A stretch of DNA of 64,000 nucleotides from the NCBI RefSeq assembly GCF_035325925.1, contig NZ_DAOKZA010000011.1, positions 37,503-101,502 on the forward strand, in the 5' to 3' direction. Below, piece by piece: positions 10,284 through 19,007 of this stretch. This stretch comes from Calidifontimicrobium sp035325925 (GTDB lineage: Bacteria; Pseudomonadota; Gammaproteobacteria; Burkholderiales; Burkholderiaceae_C). The translations under genes were made by a program, and so were the position numbers. Position 1 is the first letter of the stretch. The number at the start of each line of letters is the position of its first letter. A model generated the notes under the pieces. That model had not been told where the DNA came from and ran no database searches. It saw only the letters and a program-made list of their open reading frames with translations.

Positions 10284-10966
10284 TCACCGCCGATGCGCCC
10301 CGCCACCAGCCGCACCGCGTTCGCGCAGCGCGCCGCCAGCGCCGAGTCGTGCGTGACGACGACCAGCGCCATGCCGCGCTCGCGGCATTGCCCCAGCATC
10401 AGCTCGAACACCGCGTCGGCGGTGTCGCGGTCGAGGTTGCCGGTGGGCTCGTCGGCAAGCACGCAGGCCGGCCGGGTCACCAACGCTCGCGCCAGCGCCA
10501 CGCGCTGGCGCTCGCCGCCGGACAGCTCCGACGGACGGTGCTGCACGCGCGCGCCCAGCCCGACGCGCTCGAGCACCTCGCGCGCGGCGGCCTGCGCCTC
10601 GCGCGGCGGCTGGCGGCGGATGCGCAGCGGCATCGCGACGTTGTCGAGCGCGCTGAACTCGGGCAGCAGGTGGTGGAACTGGTAGACGAAGCCCAGGTGC
10701 CGGTTGCGCCAGCGGCCCTGCGCCGCGGCATCCATCGCCGACAGTTCCTCGCCCTGCAGCCACACGCGCCCGGCGCTGGGGGCGTCGAGGCCGCCGAGCA
10801 GGTGCAGCAACGTGCTCTTGCCCGAACCCGACGCGCCGACCACCGCCAGCGTCTGCCCCGCGTGCACCGCCAGGTCGACGCCGCGCAGCACCTGCACGTC
10901 GAGCGGCCCCTCGTGGAAGCGCTTGCGCAACCCTTCGGCGCGCAGCACGGCCGGCGCGTCACTCAT
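10277..10966 (-). CDS. lolD: Lipoprotein-releasing system ATP-binding protein LolD
   Basis: ABC ATPase of the LolCDE complex, which extracts outer-membrane lipoproteins from the inner membrane and hands them to LolA. 229 residues: Walker A GASGSGKST at 44-52, Q-loop near 96, signature LSGGERQRV at 148-156, Walker B VLADEPTGNLD from 169. The YQFHHLLPEFSALDNVAMPL segment is characteristic of LolD. Its start overlaps the end of the permease gene by 8 bases, so both are translated from one mRNA. MacB/FtsE-type ATPases are similar, but the permease partner supports Lol. Confidence 0.92.
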   Translation of the reverse strand: MSDAPAVLRAEGLRKRFHEGPLDVQVLRGVDLAVHAGQTLAVVGASGSGKSTLLHLLGGLDAPSAGRVWLQGEELSAMDAAAQGRWRNRHLGFVYQFHHLLPEFSALDNVAMPLRIRRQPPREAQAAAREVLERVGLGARVQHRPSELSGGERQRVALARALVTRPACVLADEPTGNLDRDTADAVFELMLGQCRERGMALVVVTHDSALAARCANAVRLVAGRIGGDG

Positions 10967-12215
10967 AACGCAGCGCCTCGGCCGGGTTGACGCGGCTGGC
11001 GCGCCAACTCGGGTAGATCGTGGCCAGGAACGCGAGCACCAGCGACACGACGGCGATCGGCACGATGTCGCCCGCCTGCGGGTCGCTGGGCATGCGGCTG
11101 ATCAGGTAGATGCTGCCCGGCAGGAAGGCGACGCCGAGCAGCCGCTCGATCGCCGGCACGATGACGTCGACGTTGAACGCCACCAGCAGGCCGAGCGCCA
11201 CGCCGGCCGCGGTGCCGACGATGCCCGCGGTGGCGCCCTGCACGACGAAGATGCCCATGATCGATCGCGGGCTCGCCCCCAGCGTGCGCAGGATCGCGAT
11301 GTCGGCGCGCTTGTCGGTCACGGTCATCACCAGCGTCGACACCAGGTTGAACGCCGCCACCGCGACGATCAGCGTCAGGATGATCGCCATCAGCCGCTTC
11401 TCGATCTGCACCGCGTCGAACCAGTTGCGGTTGGTGCGCGTCCAGTCGCGCACCACCACGTCGCCGCCCAGCGTGCCGCTCAGTTCGTAGGCCACATTGC
11501 GCGCGGCGTGCACGTCGCCGAGTCGCAACTGCACGCCGGTGGGCCCCTCGGTGCGGAACAGCGCCGCCGCGTCGCGCAGGTGGATCAGCGCCAGCGCGCT
11601 GTCGTACTCGTAGTGCCCGGCGTCGAAGGTGCCCACCACCGTGAACTGGCGCAGCCGCGGCACCACGCCGGCCGGCGTGACCTGGCCGCTGGGCGCGATC
11701 AGCGTGACCTTGTCGCCGACCGCGACACCGAGCTGGCGCGCCAGTTCGCCGCCGAGCACGACGTTCCACTCGCCGGCGCGCAGCGGCGCGAGCGTGGTGT
11801 CGCGCAGCCGCGCCGCGAGGTCGGTCACCGTGGCCTCCTGCGCCGGCTCGATGCCGCGCACGATCGCCCCGCGCATCGTGTCGCCGCGCGCCACCAGCGC
11901 CTGCGCCGCGACGAAGGGCGCCGCGCCGCGCACCTGCGGGTGACGACGCGCCTCGTCGGCGGTGGCCTGCCAGTCGGCCAGCGCGGCGCCGTCGGCGGCG
12001 TAGACCTCGATGTGCGAGATCACGCTGAGCATGCGGTCGCGCACCTCCTTCTGGAAGCCGTTCATCACCGACAGCACGATGATCAGCGCCGCCACCCCCA
12101 GCGCGATGCCCAGCATCGACACCCCGGAGATGAACGAGATGAAGCCGTTGCGCCGGCCGGCGCGCCCGGCGCGCGTGTAGCGCCAGCCGACCTGGAGCTC
12201 GTACAGGGGGTTCAT
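10959..12215 (-). CDS. lolC: Lipoprotein-releasing ABC transporter permease LolC/LolE
   Basis: 418-residue inner-membrane permease with the four-helix FtsX/MacB architecture: one helix after the N-terminal RYTRAGRAGRRNGFISFIS segment, a large periplasmic domain (about 50-270) and three helices in the C-terminal FtsX domain. The N-terminal ISGVSMLGIALGVAALIIVLS stretch is typical of LolC/E. Many betaproteobacteria have one such permease rather than separate LolC and LolE, and only one is encoded here. It is divergent from the next gene; about 60 bases separate the two starts. Confidence 0.92.
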   Translation of the reverse strand: MNPLYELQVGWRYTRAGRAGRRNGFISFISGVSMLGIALGVAALIIVLSVMNGFQKEVRDRMLSVISHIEVYAADGAALADWQATADEARRHPQVRGAAPFVAAQALVARGDTMRGAIVRGIEPAQEATVTDLAARLRDTTLAPLRAGEWNVVLGGELARQLGVAVGDKVTLIAPSGQVTPAGVVPRLRQFTVVGTFDAGHYEYDSALALIHLRDAAALFRTEGPTGVQLRLGDVHAARNVAYELSGTLGGDVVVRDWTRTNRNWFDAVQIEKRLMAIILTLIVAVAAFNLVSTLVMTVTDKRADIAILRTLGASPRSIMGIFVVQGATAGIVGTAAGVALGLLVAFNVDVIVPAIERLLGVAFLPGSIYLISRMPSDPQAGDIVPIAVVSLVLAFLATIYPSWRASRVNPAEALRYE

Positions 12216-12263
12216 CGCGGCGGCATGCTAACCGACCCCTCCGCGGCGCCGCGGCGCCGTCGG

Positions 12264-12269
12264 GATAAT
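12264..12269 (+). promoter_or_regulatory. -10 hexamer GATAAT immediately before a start codon
   Basis: GATAAT ends 8 bases before the ATG at 12278. With a normal 6-8 base distance to the transcription start, the mRNA would begin at or next to the ATG and be essentially leaderless. There is no Shine-Dalgarno. No good -35 hexamer is seen. Confidence 0.5.
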
Positions 12270-12277
12270 CGCGCCCG

Positions 12278-13204
12278 ATGCACCTGATCGTCCCGTTCGC
12301 CGCGCCGCTGTCCGACGCCGGGCGCCGGGCACTGCGCTCGCTGTCGCTGCCCGCGCTCGACACGCTGCTGCCGCTGCTGGGCCTGCGCACGCGCGACGAC
12401 GGCGACGAGTTCTCGCTGTCGCCGCCGCACGAGCGCGCGCTGGCGCGGGCGCTGGGGCTGGCCGGCGCCGACGGGTGCCTGCCCTGGGCCGCGCACGCCG
12501 CGGCGCAGTCCGGCGTCGACACCGACGACCTCGCCTGGGGCCGGCTGACCCCGGTGCACCTGCACGTGGGTGACCAGGTCAGCCTGCTCGACCCGGCGGC
12601 GCTGGCGCTCGACGAGGCGGCATCGCGCGCGCTGTTCGACGCCGTCGCGCCGCTGTTCACCAGCGAAGGGTTCGCGATGCTGTGGCTCGCCCCGGACGCC
12701 TGGCTCGCGGCGCACAGGTCGCTGCGCGAACTGCCCACCGCGTCGCCCGACCGCGTGATCGGCCGCCCGGTCGACCGCTGGCTGCTCGACGCACGCGCGG
12801 CCGCGCCGCTCGGCCGGCTGCTCAACGAGGCGCAGATGCTGCTGTACACGCACCCGGTCAACGACGCTCGCGAGGCGCAGGGGTTGCACACCGTCAACGC
12901 GCTGTGGCTCAGCGGCTGCGGCGCGCTGCAGCGAGCGTCGACGCCGCCCGGCCTGGTGGTCGATGCGCGGCTGCGCGCCGGCGCGCTGGCCGAGGACTGG
13001 GATGCATGGCGGCAGGCCTGGCGCGCGATCGACGCCGGCCCGGTCGCCGCCATCCACGCCGCGGTGCGCCGCGGCGACACGGTGTCGCTGACGCTGTGCG
13101 GTGAGCGCAGCGCCCTGCACTGCGCGCCGGCGCCGCGCGGGCGCTGGCGGCGCTGGTTCGGCCCGCGCCGCGCCGATGCGGCCGAACTGCTGGAGTCACT
13201 GTGA
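12278..13204 (+). CDS. Conserved phosphoglycerate-mutase-like protein upstream of recJ
   Basis: 308-residue cytosolic protein beginning MHLIVPFAAPLSDAGRRAL. Family members in Burkholderiales are variously named phosphoglycerate mutase or RpfE-type regulatory protein, with no firm biochemical basis known to me. The C-terminal part shows a conserved TVNALWLSGCGAL segment, comparable to a strand-turn of the cofactor-independent mutase/alkaline phosphatase fold, but no complete metal-binding set is recognisable. Its stop overlaps the recJ GTG start (GTGA), so the two are co-translated. Role unknown; a function linked to RecJ expression is inference only. Confidence 0.8.
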   Translation: MHLIVPFAAPLSDAGRRALRSLSLPALDTLLPLLGLRTRDDGDEFSLSPPHERALARALGLAGADGCLPWAAHAAAQSGVDTDDLAWGRLTPVHLHVGDQVSLLDPAALALDEAASRALFDAVAPLFTSEGFAMLWLAPDAWLAAHRSLRELPTASPDRVIGRPVDRWLLDARAAAPLGRLLNEAQMLLYTHPVNDAREAQGLHTVNALWLSGCGALQRASTPPGLVVDARLRAGALAEDWDAWRQAWRAIDAGPVAAIHAAVRRGDTVSLTLCGERSALHCAPAPRGRWRRWFGPRRADAAELLESL

Positions 13205-14982
13205 ACGCACCGTCTGGGCCAGGGCGCGACGACATGCCGCCGCCGAGTTTCGAAGTGCGCGACGTGCCGCCGCGCGTGGCCTTCGCCCTCGAGCAGGCCG
13301 GCGTGCACCCGCTGCTCGCGCGGCTGTTCGCGGCGCGCGGCATCCGCAGCGCCGACGAACTCGACGACGCGTTCGAGCACCTGCTGCCACCGGGCACGCT
13401 GCTCGGCGCCGACCGCGCCGCAACGCTGCTCGCCGATGCGATCGCCGCACGCGCGCCGGTGTGCGTCGTCGCCGACTACGACTGCGACGGCGCCACCGCC
13501 TGCGCGGTCGCGCTGCGCGGCTTGCGCCTGCTCGGCGCCGACCCGGCGACGCTGCACTACGTGGTGCCCGACCGCGCCCGCCACGGCTACGGCCTCACGC
13601 CGGCCATCGTCGACCTCGCGCGCGAGCGCGTGCCGGACGTGCAACTGCTGGTCACGGTCGACAACGGCATCGCCAGCGTCGCCGGCGTCGCCCACGCGCG
13701 CGCTCACGGCATCGGCGTGCTGGTCACCGACCACCACCTGCCGGCGGTCGACGACGGCCGCGTCGTGTTGCCCGACGCCGACGTCATCGTCAACCCGAAC
13801 CAGCCCGGCTGCACTTTCGCCAGCAAGTCGATCGCCGGCGTCGGCGTGATGTTCTACGTGCTGCTCGCGCTGCGCGCACGGCTGCGCGAGCGGGACGCCT
13901 TCGCCGGCAGCGCGCAGCCGCGGCTGGACGCGCTGCTCGACCTCGTCGCGCTGGGCACGGTGGCCGACGTCGTGCGCCTCGACGCGAACAACCGTCGGCT
14001 GGTCGCGCAGGGCCTCAAGCGCATCCGCGCCGGGCGCATGCAGCCGGGCGTGGCGGCGCTGTTCACGGTGGCCGGGCGCGACCCGTCGCGCGCCGCGACC
14101 TTCGACTTCGGCTTCGCGCTGGGCCCGCGCGTCAACGCCGCCGGGCGGCTGGCCGACATGACGCTGGGCATCGAGTGCCTGCTCACCGACGACGCGGCGC
14201 GCGCCGCCGAGCTGGCACGCGCGCTCGACGCGATCAACCGCGAGCGTCGCGAGGTCGAGGCCGGCATGCGCGAGCAGGCGCAGCTGCGTCTCGACGCGCT
14301 GCTGCCAGCCGGTGCGCCGCCGCCGGCGCTGGCACTGTTCGACGCGTCGTTCCACGAGGGCGTGGTCGGCATCGTCGCCGGGCGGCTGAAGGACCGGCTG
14401 CACCGCCCGACCTTCGTCTTCGCACGCGGCGCCGACGGGCTGCTCAAGGGCTCGGGCCGCTCGATCCCCGGCTTCCATCTGCGCGACGCGCTGGACCTGG
14501 TCGCCAAGCGCGAGCGCGGCGTGCTGCTGCGCTTCGGGGGCCACGCGATGGCCGCCGGCTGCACGCTCGCCGAAGCCGAGTTCGCGCGCTTCGCCGACGC
14601 CTTCGTGCGCGTCGCCGCCGAGTGGCTCGACGACGCGACGCTGCAGCGGCGCTGGCGCACCGATGGCGCGCTGCCGGTCGAGTACTACAACGCCGAGACC
14701 GCGCGCGTGCTCGACGCGCAGGTCTGGGGCCCGTCGTTCGAGCCGCCGCTGTTCAGCGAGGTCGTCGACGTGCTGGCACAGCGCCTGGTCGGCGAGCGCC
14801 ACCTGAAGCTGCGCCTCGCGCGCGCGGGCGATGCGCGCGCCGCACCGCGCGAGGCGATCTGGTTCGGCCGCACCGAGCCGCTGCCGGCGCGCGCACGGGT
14901 GGCTTGGCGGCTGGCGCTCGACGAGTACCAGGGTCAGCAGCGCGTGCAGATGGTGCTCGAGGCCGCCACCGGCGTCGACTGA
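13201..14982 (+). CDS. recJ: Single-stranded-DNA-specific exonuclease RecJ
   Basis: 593-residue 5'-3' ssDNA exonuclease of recombination and mismatch repair. DHH-family motifs are clear: ADYDCDGATA (Asp residues at 92, 94 and 96), VTVDNG (154-156), TDHHLP (DHH 177-179) and VALGTVADVV. The DHHA1 domain carries GSGRSIPGFHL and GGHAMAAG near 446-453, followed by the C-terminal OB-like region. The length matches E. coli RecJ (577). The GTG start overlaps the upstream stop codon, which fixes it. Confidence 0.96.
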   Translation: MNAPSGPGRDDMPPPSFEVRDVPPRVAFALEQAGVHPLLARLFAARGIRSADELDDAFEHLLPPGTLLGADRAATLLADAIAARAPVCVVADYDCDGATACAVALRGLRLLGADPATLHYVVPDRARHGYGLTPAIVDLARERVPDVQLLVTVDNGIASVAGVAHARAHGIGVLVTDHHLPAVDDGRVVLPDADVIVNPNQPGCTFASKSIAGVGVMFYVLLALRARLRERDAFAGSAQPRLDALLDLVALGTVADVVRLDANNRRLVAQGLKRIRAGRMQPGVAALFTVAGRDPSRAATFDFGFALGPRVNAAGRLADMTLGIECLLTDDAARAAELARALDAINRERREVEAGMREQAQLRLDALLPAGAPPPALALFDASFHEGVVGIVAGRLKDRLHRPTFVFARGADGLLKGSGRSIPGFHLRDALDLVAKRERGVLLRFGGHAMAAGCTLAEAEFARFADAFVRVAAEWLDDATLQRRWRTDGALPVEYYNAETARVLDAQVWGPSFEPPLFSEVVDVLAQRLVGERHLKLRLARAGDARAAPREAIWFGRTEPLPARARVAWRLALDEYQGQQRVQMVLEAATGVD

Positions 14983-15066
14983 ACGCGTCGCGTCGCGCCC
15001 GCGTGCGAACTTCCCGCGGCGGACGACGTCGAACTGCGTCGTCGTCACCTTCTGCACCCCGCTGCC

Positions 15067-16179
15067 ATGCGCCTGCCGCAAACGCTCGCCCTCGCCCTGC
15101 TGCTGTTCATGCCGTTCCTGGCGACGGCCGTCGACCTGAAGCCCGTCACCGTCGCGCGGGGCCTCCAGCACCCCTGGGGCCTGGCGTTCCTGCCCGACGG
15201 CCGCATGCTGGTCACCGAGCGGCCGGGACGCATGCGCATCGTCGAACGCGACGGCACCCTCGGCGCGCCCCTGGCCGGGCTGCCGCCGGTGGCCGCGGGC
15301 GGGCAAGGCGGGCTGCTCGACGTCGCGCTCGATCCGAACTTTGCCGACAACCGCCTCGTCTACTGGACCTACAGCGAACCGGGCGCCGAGGGCGACGCCA
15401 ACGGCACGGCGGTGGCGCGCGGCCGGCTCGACGGCAGCCGCCTCGCCGACGTGCAGGTGATCTTCCGCCAACACCCCAAGGTCGCGGGCAGCCACCACTT
15501 CGGCTCGCGGCTGGCGTTCGCGCGCGACGGTCGGCTGTTCGTCACGCTGGGCGACCGCAACTCGCGCAAGGACGATGCGCAGGTGCTCGACAACCACATC
15601 GGCAAGGTGGTGCGCATCGAGCCCGACGGCCGGGTGCCGGCCGACAACCCGTTCGTCGGCCGCGCCGGCGCGCGGCCCGAGATCTGGAGCTATGGCCACC
15701 GCAACGTGCAGGGCGCGGCGATCCACCCGGCCACCGGTGCGCTGTGGACGCACGAACACGGCCCGCAGGGCGGCGACGAGCTGAACCTGACCGAAGGCGG
15801 AAGGAACCACGGCTGGCCGGTGATCACCCACGGGCGCAACTACGGCACCGGCACGAGGATCGGCGAGGGCACCGAGCGTGCCGACGTCGTTGCGCCGGCG
15901 CACCTGTGGCTGCCGACCTCGATCGCGCCGAGCGGCCTGGCCTTCGTCACCAGCCCGCGCTACCCGGAGTGGAAGGACAGCGTGCTGCTCGGCGCGCTGC
16001 GCTCGCAGGTGCTGGTGCGCCTGCGCCTGGAGGGCACCCGCGTGGTCGGCGAGGAGCGGCTGCTGGGATCGCTCAACGCGCGCATCCGCGACGTGCGACA
16101 GGGCCCCGACGGCTGGATCTACGTGCTCACCGACAGCGCCGACGCGCGCATCGTGCGCCTCGAGCGCAGCGACGGCTGA
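15067..16179 (+). CDS. Secreted PQQ-dependent sugar (glucose/sorbosone-type) dehydrogenase
   Basis: 370 residues with a cleavable signal peptide (hydrophobic core at about 6-20) followed by a six-bladed beta-propeller of the GSDH/YliI (Asd) family. Family segments are GLQHPWGLAFLPDGRMLVTE, GGQGGLLDVALDPNF, GSHHFGSRLAF (conserved His), EIWSYGHRNVQG and WTHEHGPQGGDELNL. It acts in the periplasm, oxidising aldose sugars with PQQ; the substrate is unknown. An 84-base gap separates it from recJ. Confidence 0.92.
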   Translation: MRLPQTLALALLLFMPFLATAVDLKPVTVARGLQHPWGLAFLPDGRMLVTERPGRMRIVERDGTLGAPLAGLPPVAAGGQGGLLDVALDPNFADNRLVYWTYSEPGAEGDANGTAVARGRLDGSRLADVQVIFRQHPKVAGSHHFGSRLAFARDGRLFVTLGDRNSRKDDAQVLDNHIGKVVRIEPDGRVPADNPFVGRAGARPEIWSYGHRNVQGAAIHPATGALWTHEHGPQGGDELNLTEGGRNHGWPVITHGRNYGTGTRIGEGTERADVVAPAHLWLPTSIAPSGLAFVTSPRYPEWKDSVLLGALRSQVLVRLRLEGTRVVGEERLLGSLNARIRDVRQGPDGWIYVLTDSADARIVRLERSDG

Positions 16180-16192
16180 TCGCGAGAACCCG

Positions 16193-16441
16193 TCAACGCC
16201 GGCGCTGGTCGCGCAGCCGCGCCGCGAGCTGCGCGATGTCGGGCGGGTCGAGCGAGCACACCGCCATCACCGCCACCGGCAGCAGCGCGGCGACGGCGAC
16301 GAACAGGTCGCCCGAGCCGATCAGCACGGCGATCACCGGCAGCGCCGCGATCGCGCCGAGCAACGTGTCGACCAGCGCCGAGCGGCTTGCGCGACGCGTC
16401 GTCTCGGGCGTCTCGGGCGGGCTTTGCGGGTGTGGGGCCAA
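16193..16441 (-). CDS. Small membrane protein of unknown function
   Basis: 82 residues with a Pro/Thr/Arg-rich N-terminus and two hydrophobic segments (about 24-42 and 46-64), followed by a basic tail. No recognised family. It is convergent with the sugar dehydrogenase and divergent from the PHP-domain gene, whose promoter lies just beyond its start. The coding potential is moderate; a shadow frame cannot be fully excluded. Confidence 0.5.
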   Translation of the reverse strand: MAPHPQSPPETPETTRRASRSALVDTLLGAIAALPVIAVLIGSGDLFVAVAALLPVAVMAVCSLDPPDIAQLAARLRDQRRR

Positions 16442-16452
16442 GGGTATCCCCC

Positions 16453-16458
16453 TACAAT
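16453..16458 (+). promoter_or_regulatory. -10 hexamer TACAAT, six bases before a GTG start
   Basis: TACAAT at 16453-16458 is followed after 6 bases by the GTG at 16465, so the predicted transcription start falls at the start codon. No Shine-Dalgarno is present. This supports a leaderless mRNA and helps choose the GTG over a longer upstream frame. Confidence 0.55.
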
Positions 16459-16464
16459 CCGTCG

Positions 16465-17331
16465 GTGAACGACCCCAGCTTACTGAATGCCGATCTGCAT
16501 TGCCACTCCGACGTGTCGGACGGCACGCTCAGCCCCGAGGCGCTGGCCGCACGGGCGCATGCCAACGGCGTGCAACTGTGGTCGCTGACCGACCACGACG
16601 AGGTCGGCGGTCAGCGTCGCGCCCGTGACGCGGCGCTGGCGCTGGGGTTGCCTTACCTCACCGGCTGCGAGGTCTCGGTCACCTTTGCCGACCGCACCGT
16701 GCACGTCGTCGGCCTGGGGTTCGACCCCGACGACGCCCGGCTGCGCGACGGGCTCGCGGCCACCCGCGGCGGACGCGAGCGCCGCGCGCGCGAGATGGCT
16801 GCCGGCCTGGCGCAGGTGGGCATCCGCGGCGCCTACGAAGGCGCGCTGAAGTACGTCGGCAACCCCGAGCTGATCTCGCGCACGCACTTCGCGCGCTTCC
16901 TCGTCGAGGCCGGCCACTGCGCCGACACGCACGAGGTGTTCCGCCGCTTCCTCGTCGAAGACAAGCCGGGGTACGTGCCGCACCGCTGGGCGCGGCTCGG
17001 CGACGCGGTGCGCTGGATCACCGACGCCGGCGGCGTGGCGGTGATCGCGCACCCGGCGCGCTATCGCTTCACGCCGACCGAGGAGTACGCGCTGTTCGTC
17101 GAGTTCGTCGCCCACGGCGGGCGCGGCGTCGAGGTCGTGACCGGCAGCCACAGCACCGCCGAGTACGCGGCCTACGCCGAGCTTGCGATCGAGTTCGGCC
17201 TGCTCGCCTCGCGCGGCAGCGACTTCCACGACCCCGACGAGAGCCGCACCGACCTCGGCGCCCTGCCCGACCTGCCCGGTCGCCTGACGCCGGTGTGGCA
17301 GGCGCTGGCGCAGCGCGTGGACCGTCCGTGA
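16465..17331 (+). CDS. PHP-domain phosphoesterase (YciV/RNase AM-like)
   Basis: 288 residues from the GTG at 16465. The four PHP motifs are present: ADLHCHSDVSDG (His12, His14), SLTDHDEVGG, VAVIAHPARYRF and GSDFHDPDE. The family includes the 3',5'-nucleoside bisphosphate phosphatase / 5'-3' exoribonuclease YciV (RNase AM), and neighbourhood with YciO (at 20712, two transcripts away) recalls the E. coli yciV-yciO association. The gene overlaps the DMT transporter gene as GTGA. The start was chosen from the -10 hexamer six bases upstream and because homology begins right after it. Confidence 0.88.
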   Translation: MNDPSLLNADLHCHSDVSDGTLSPEALAARAHANGVQLWSLTDHDEVGGQRRARDAALALGLPYLTGCEVSVTFADRTVHVVGLGFDPDDARLRDGLAATRGGRERRAREMAAGLAQVGIRGAYEGALKYVGNPELISRTHFARFLVEAGHCADTHEVFRRFLVEDKPGYVPHRWARLGDAVRWITDAGGVAVIAHPARYRFTPTEEYALFVEFVAHGGRGVEVVTGSHSTAEYAAYAELAIEFGLLASRGSDFHDPDESRTDLGALPDLPGRLTPVWQALAQRVDRP

Positions 17332-18281
17332 CCGCGCACGCCGGCACGCTGCCGGCACCGCGCCCGCTGCTGGGCGTGACGCTGATCGCGCTGATGGCGG
17401 CCTGCTTCGCCGTGCTCGACACCAGCGTCAAGGTCATCGGCGCGACGATGTCGGTGCTGGTCGTGCTGTGGGCCCGCTACGCGTTCCAGGCGCTGGCGAT
17501 GGCGCTGTGGCTGGCAGTGCCGTCGCGGCGGTCGCTGTGGCGCAGCGCCCACCCGCGTTTCCAGCTGCTGCGCGGCGTGCTGCTGCTCAGCGTCAGCGCG
17601 CTGGGATTCGTCGGCCTGCAGCACCTGCCGGTGGCCGAGTTCACCGCGGTGATCATGGTCACCCCGGTGATCGTCACGGTGGTCGCCGCGACGCTGCTGC
17701 ACGAGCGCATCTCGCGCCTGCGCTGGGTGCTGGTGGCCGGCGGGTTTGCCGGCGTGCTCGTCGTGCTGCGCCCCGGCAGCGGGCTGTTCGGCTGGGCGGC
17801 GGCGATCCCGGCGCTGGCCGCGCTGTGCTACGCGGCGTTCCAGGTGCTCACGCGCCGGCTCGCCGGCCACGAGCATCCGCTGACGACGCACCTGTACACC
17901 GGCCTGATCGGCGCCGCGCTGAGCTCGGCGGTGCTGATCGCACTGCCCGGCGTCGAAGCCCGGCCGGCGCTGGCCGCCGCGGCCCCGTCGACGCTGGCGC
18001 TGCTGCTGCTGGTCGGGCTGCTGGGCACCGTCGGCCACCTGCTGCTGATCCTGGCGATGGGCACCGCGCCGGTGGGGCTGCTGATGCCGTTCACCTACCT
18101 CCAGATCGTCTTCGCCACCGCCGCCGGATGGGTCGCGTTCGGCCACGTGCCCGACGGCTGGGCGACGCTGGGCATGGCGGTCATCGCCGCCTGCGGCGCC
18201 ACCAGCGCCTGGCTGAACGTGCGCAGCGCGCCGGGGCAGCGCCCGCCGTCGCCGGTGACCGTCGACACGATCGGCGACTGA
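17328..18281 (+). CDS. DMT/EamA family drug/metabolite exporter
   Basis: 317-residue inner-membrane protein with about ten hydrophobic helices arranged as two EamA repeats (about 15-145 and 160-295). Typical family segments are RYAFQALAMALW and LPVAEFTAVIMVTPVIVTVVAATLLHERI, the latter being the conserved end of the first EamA repeat. The GTG at 17328 overlaps the PHP gene stop (GTGA), so it is the preferred start. Substrate unknown. Confidence 0.9.
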   Translation: MTAHAGTLPAPRPLLGVTLIALMAACFAVLDTSVKVIGATMSVLVVLWARYAFQALAMALWLAVPSRRSLWRSAHPRFQLLRGVLLLSVSALGFVGLQHLPVAEFTAVIMVTPVIVTVVAATLLHERISRLRWVLVAGGFAGVLVVLRPGSGLFGWAAAIPALAALCYAAFQVLTRRLAGHEHPLTTHLYTGLIGAALSSAVLIALPGVEARPALAAAAPSTLALLLLVGLLGTVGHLLLILAMGTAPVGLLMPFTYLQIVFATAAGWVAFGHVPDGWATLGMAVIAACGATSAWLNVRSAPGQRPPSPVTVDTIGD

Positions 18282-18296
18282 CCGCGGCGCGCGCCT

Positions 18297-19007
18297 TCAG
18301 GTCGCGCACCGGGGCGCCAGGCGCCGGCGGCGGCGCCGCAGCCGCGCGTGCAGCCACGCCGTGCGCAGCAGCGCGCACACGCCACCGACGACGATCGCGG
18401 CGAACACCACGTCGCTGGCGAAGTGGCCGCCCTGCAGCACCCGCCCGACGCCGATCGCGGTGCCAGCGGCCAACCCGGCGGCGGTCCAGCGGCGGCGGAT
18501 TGCCGGTGCCGACAGCAGCCCCACGGCCATCAGCGCGTACCCGGTCGCCGCGTGACCGCTGACGAACGAGCAGTTGCGGTCGCACGGCCCGCCGGGCCGC
18601 AGCGCGGCGACGAAGGGCTGGTCGCCGCCAAACTCGTGCACCGCGAGCGGCCGCGGGCGTCCCCCATGGTCCTTCAGCAGCCACGACACCACTGCGCCGT
18701 TGGCCAGCACCGCCACGCCCAGCAGCAGCGCGGCACGCCGGCGCCATCGGCCGGCGCGTGGGCGCGGCCACAGCGTGACCGCCGCGGCAGCCAGCAACGC
18801 GCCGCGCCCCAGCCACGGCACGGCGACGTACGACGCCCGCACCAGGGGGTGCTCGGCGGCGAAGAAGGCCGGGACACGAAGCGGGTCGTGCAGCGCCGCG
18901 CTGATCGCCAGGTCGAGACCCGGCCAGGCCACGAACGCCAGCCCGAGCAACCCCAGCGGCACCCAATGCAGCGCCGTCACGAGGCGCCGCCGCGACGCGC
19001 GGCTCAC
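18297..19007 (-). CDS. PAP2-family membrane phosphatase
   Basis: 236-residue integral-membrane phosphatase. The three acid-phosphatase motifs are visible: KDHGGRPRP (KX6RP), VSGHAATGY (SGH) and GRVLQGGHFASD (RX5HX3D). Five to six hydrophobic segments surround them. It starts with a GTG at 19007 overlapping the glycosyltransferase stop as GTGA. Pairing with a polyprenyl-phosphate-sugar-using GT39 enzyme suggests a role in lipid A or undecaprenyl-phosphate dephosphorylation, or recycling of the lipid carrier. Confidence 0.88.
   Translation of the reverse strand: MSRASRRRLVTALHWVPLGLLGLAFVAWPGLDLAISAALHDPLRVPAFFAAEHPLVRASYVAVPWLGRGALLAAAAVTLWPRPRAGRWRRRAALLLGVAVLANGAVVSWLLKDHGGRPRPLAVHEFGGDQPFVAALRPGGPCDRNCSFVSGHAATGYALMAVGLLSAPAIRRRWTAAGLAAGTAIGVGRVLQGGHFASDVVFAAIVVGGVCALLRTAWLHARLRRRRRRLAPRCAT

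Noticed and set aside
10963..15903. Very long open frame on the minus strand over recJ and neighbours
   Set aside because: Shadow of recJ and lolC in G+C-rich DNA; composition is Arg/Ala/Gly-biased with no family similarity.
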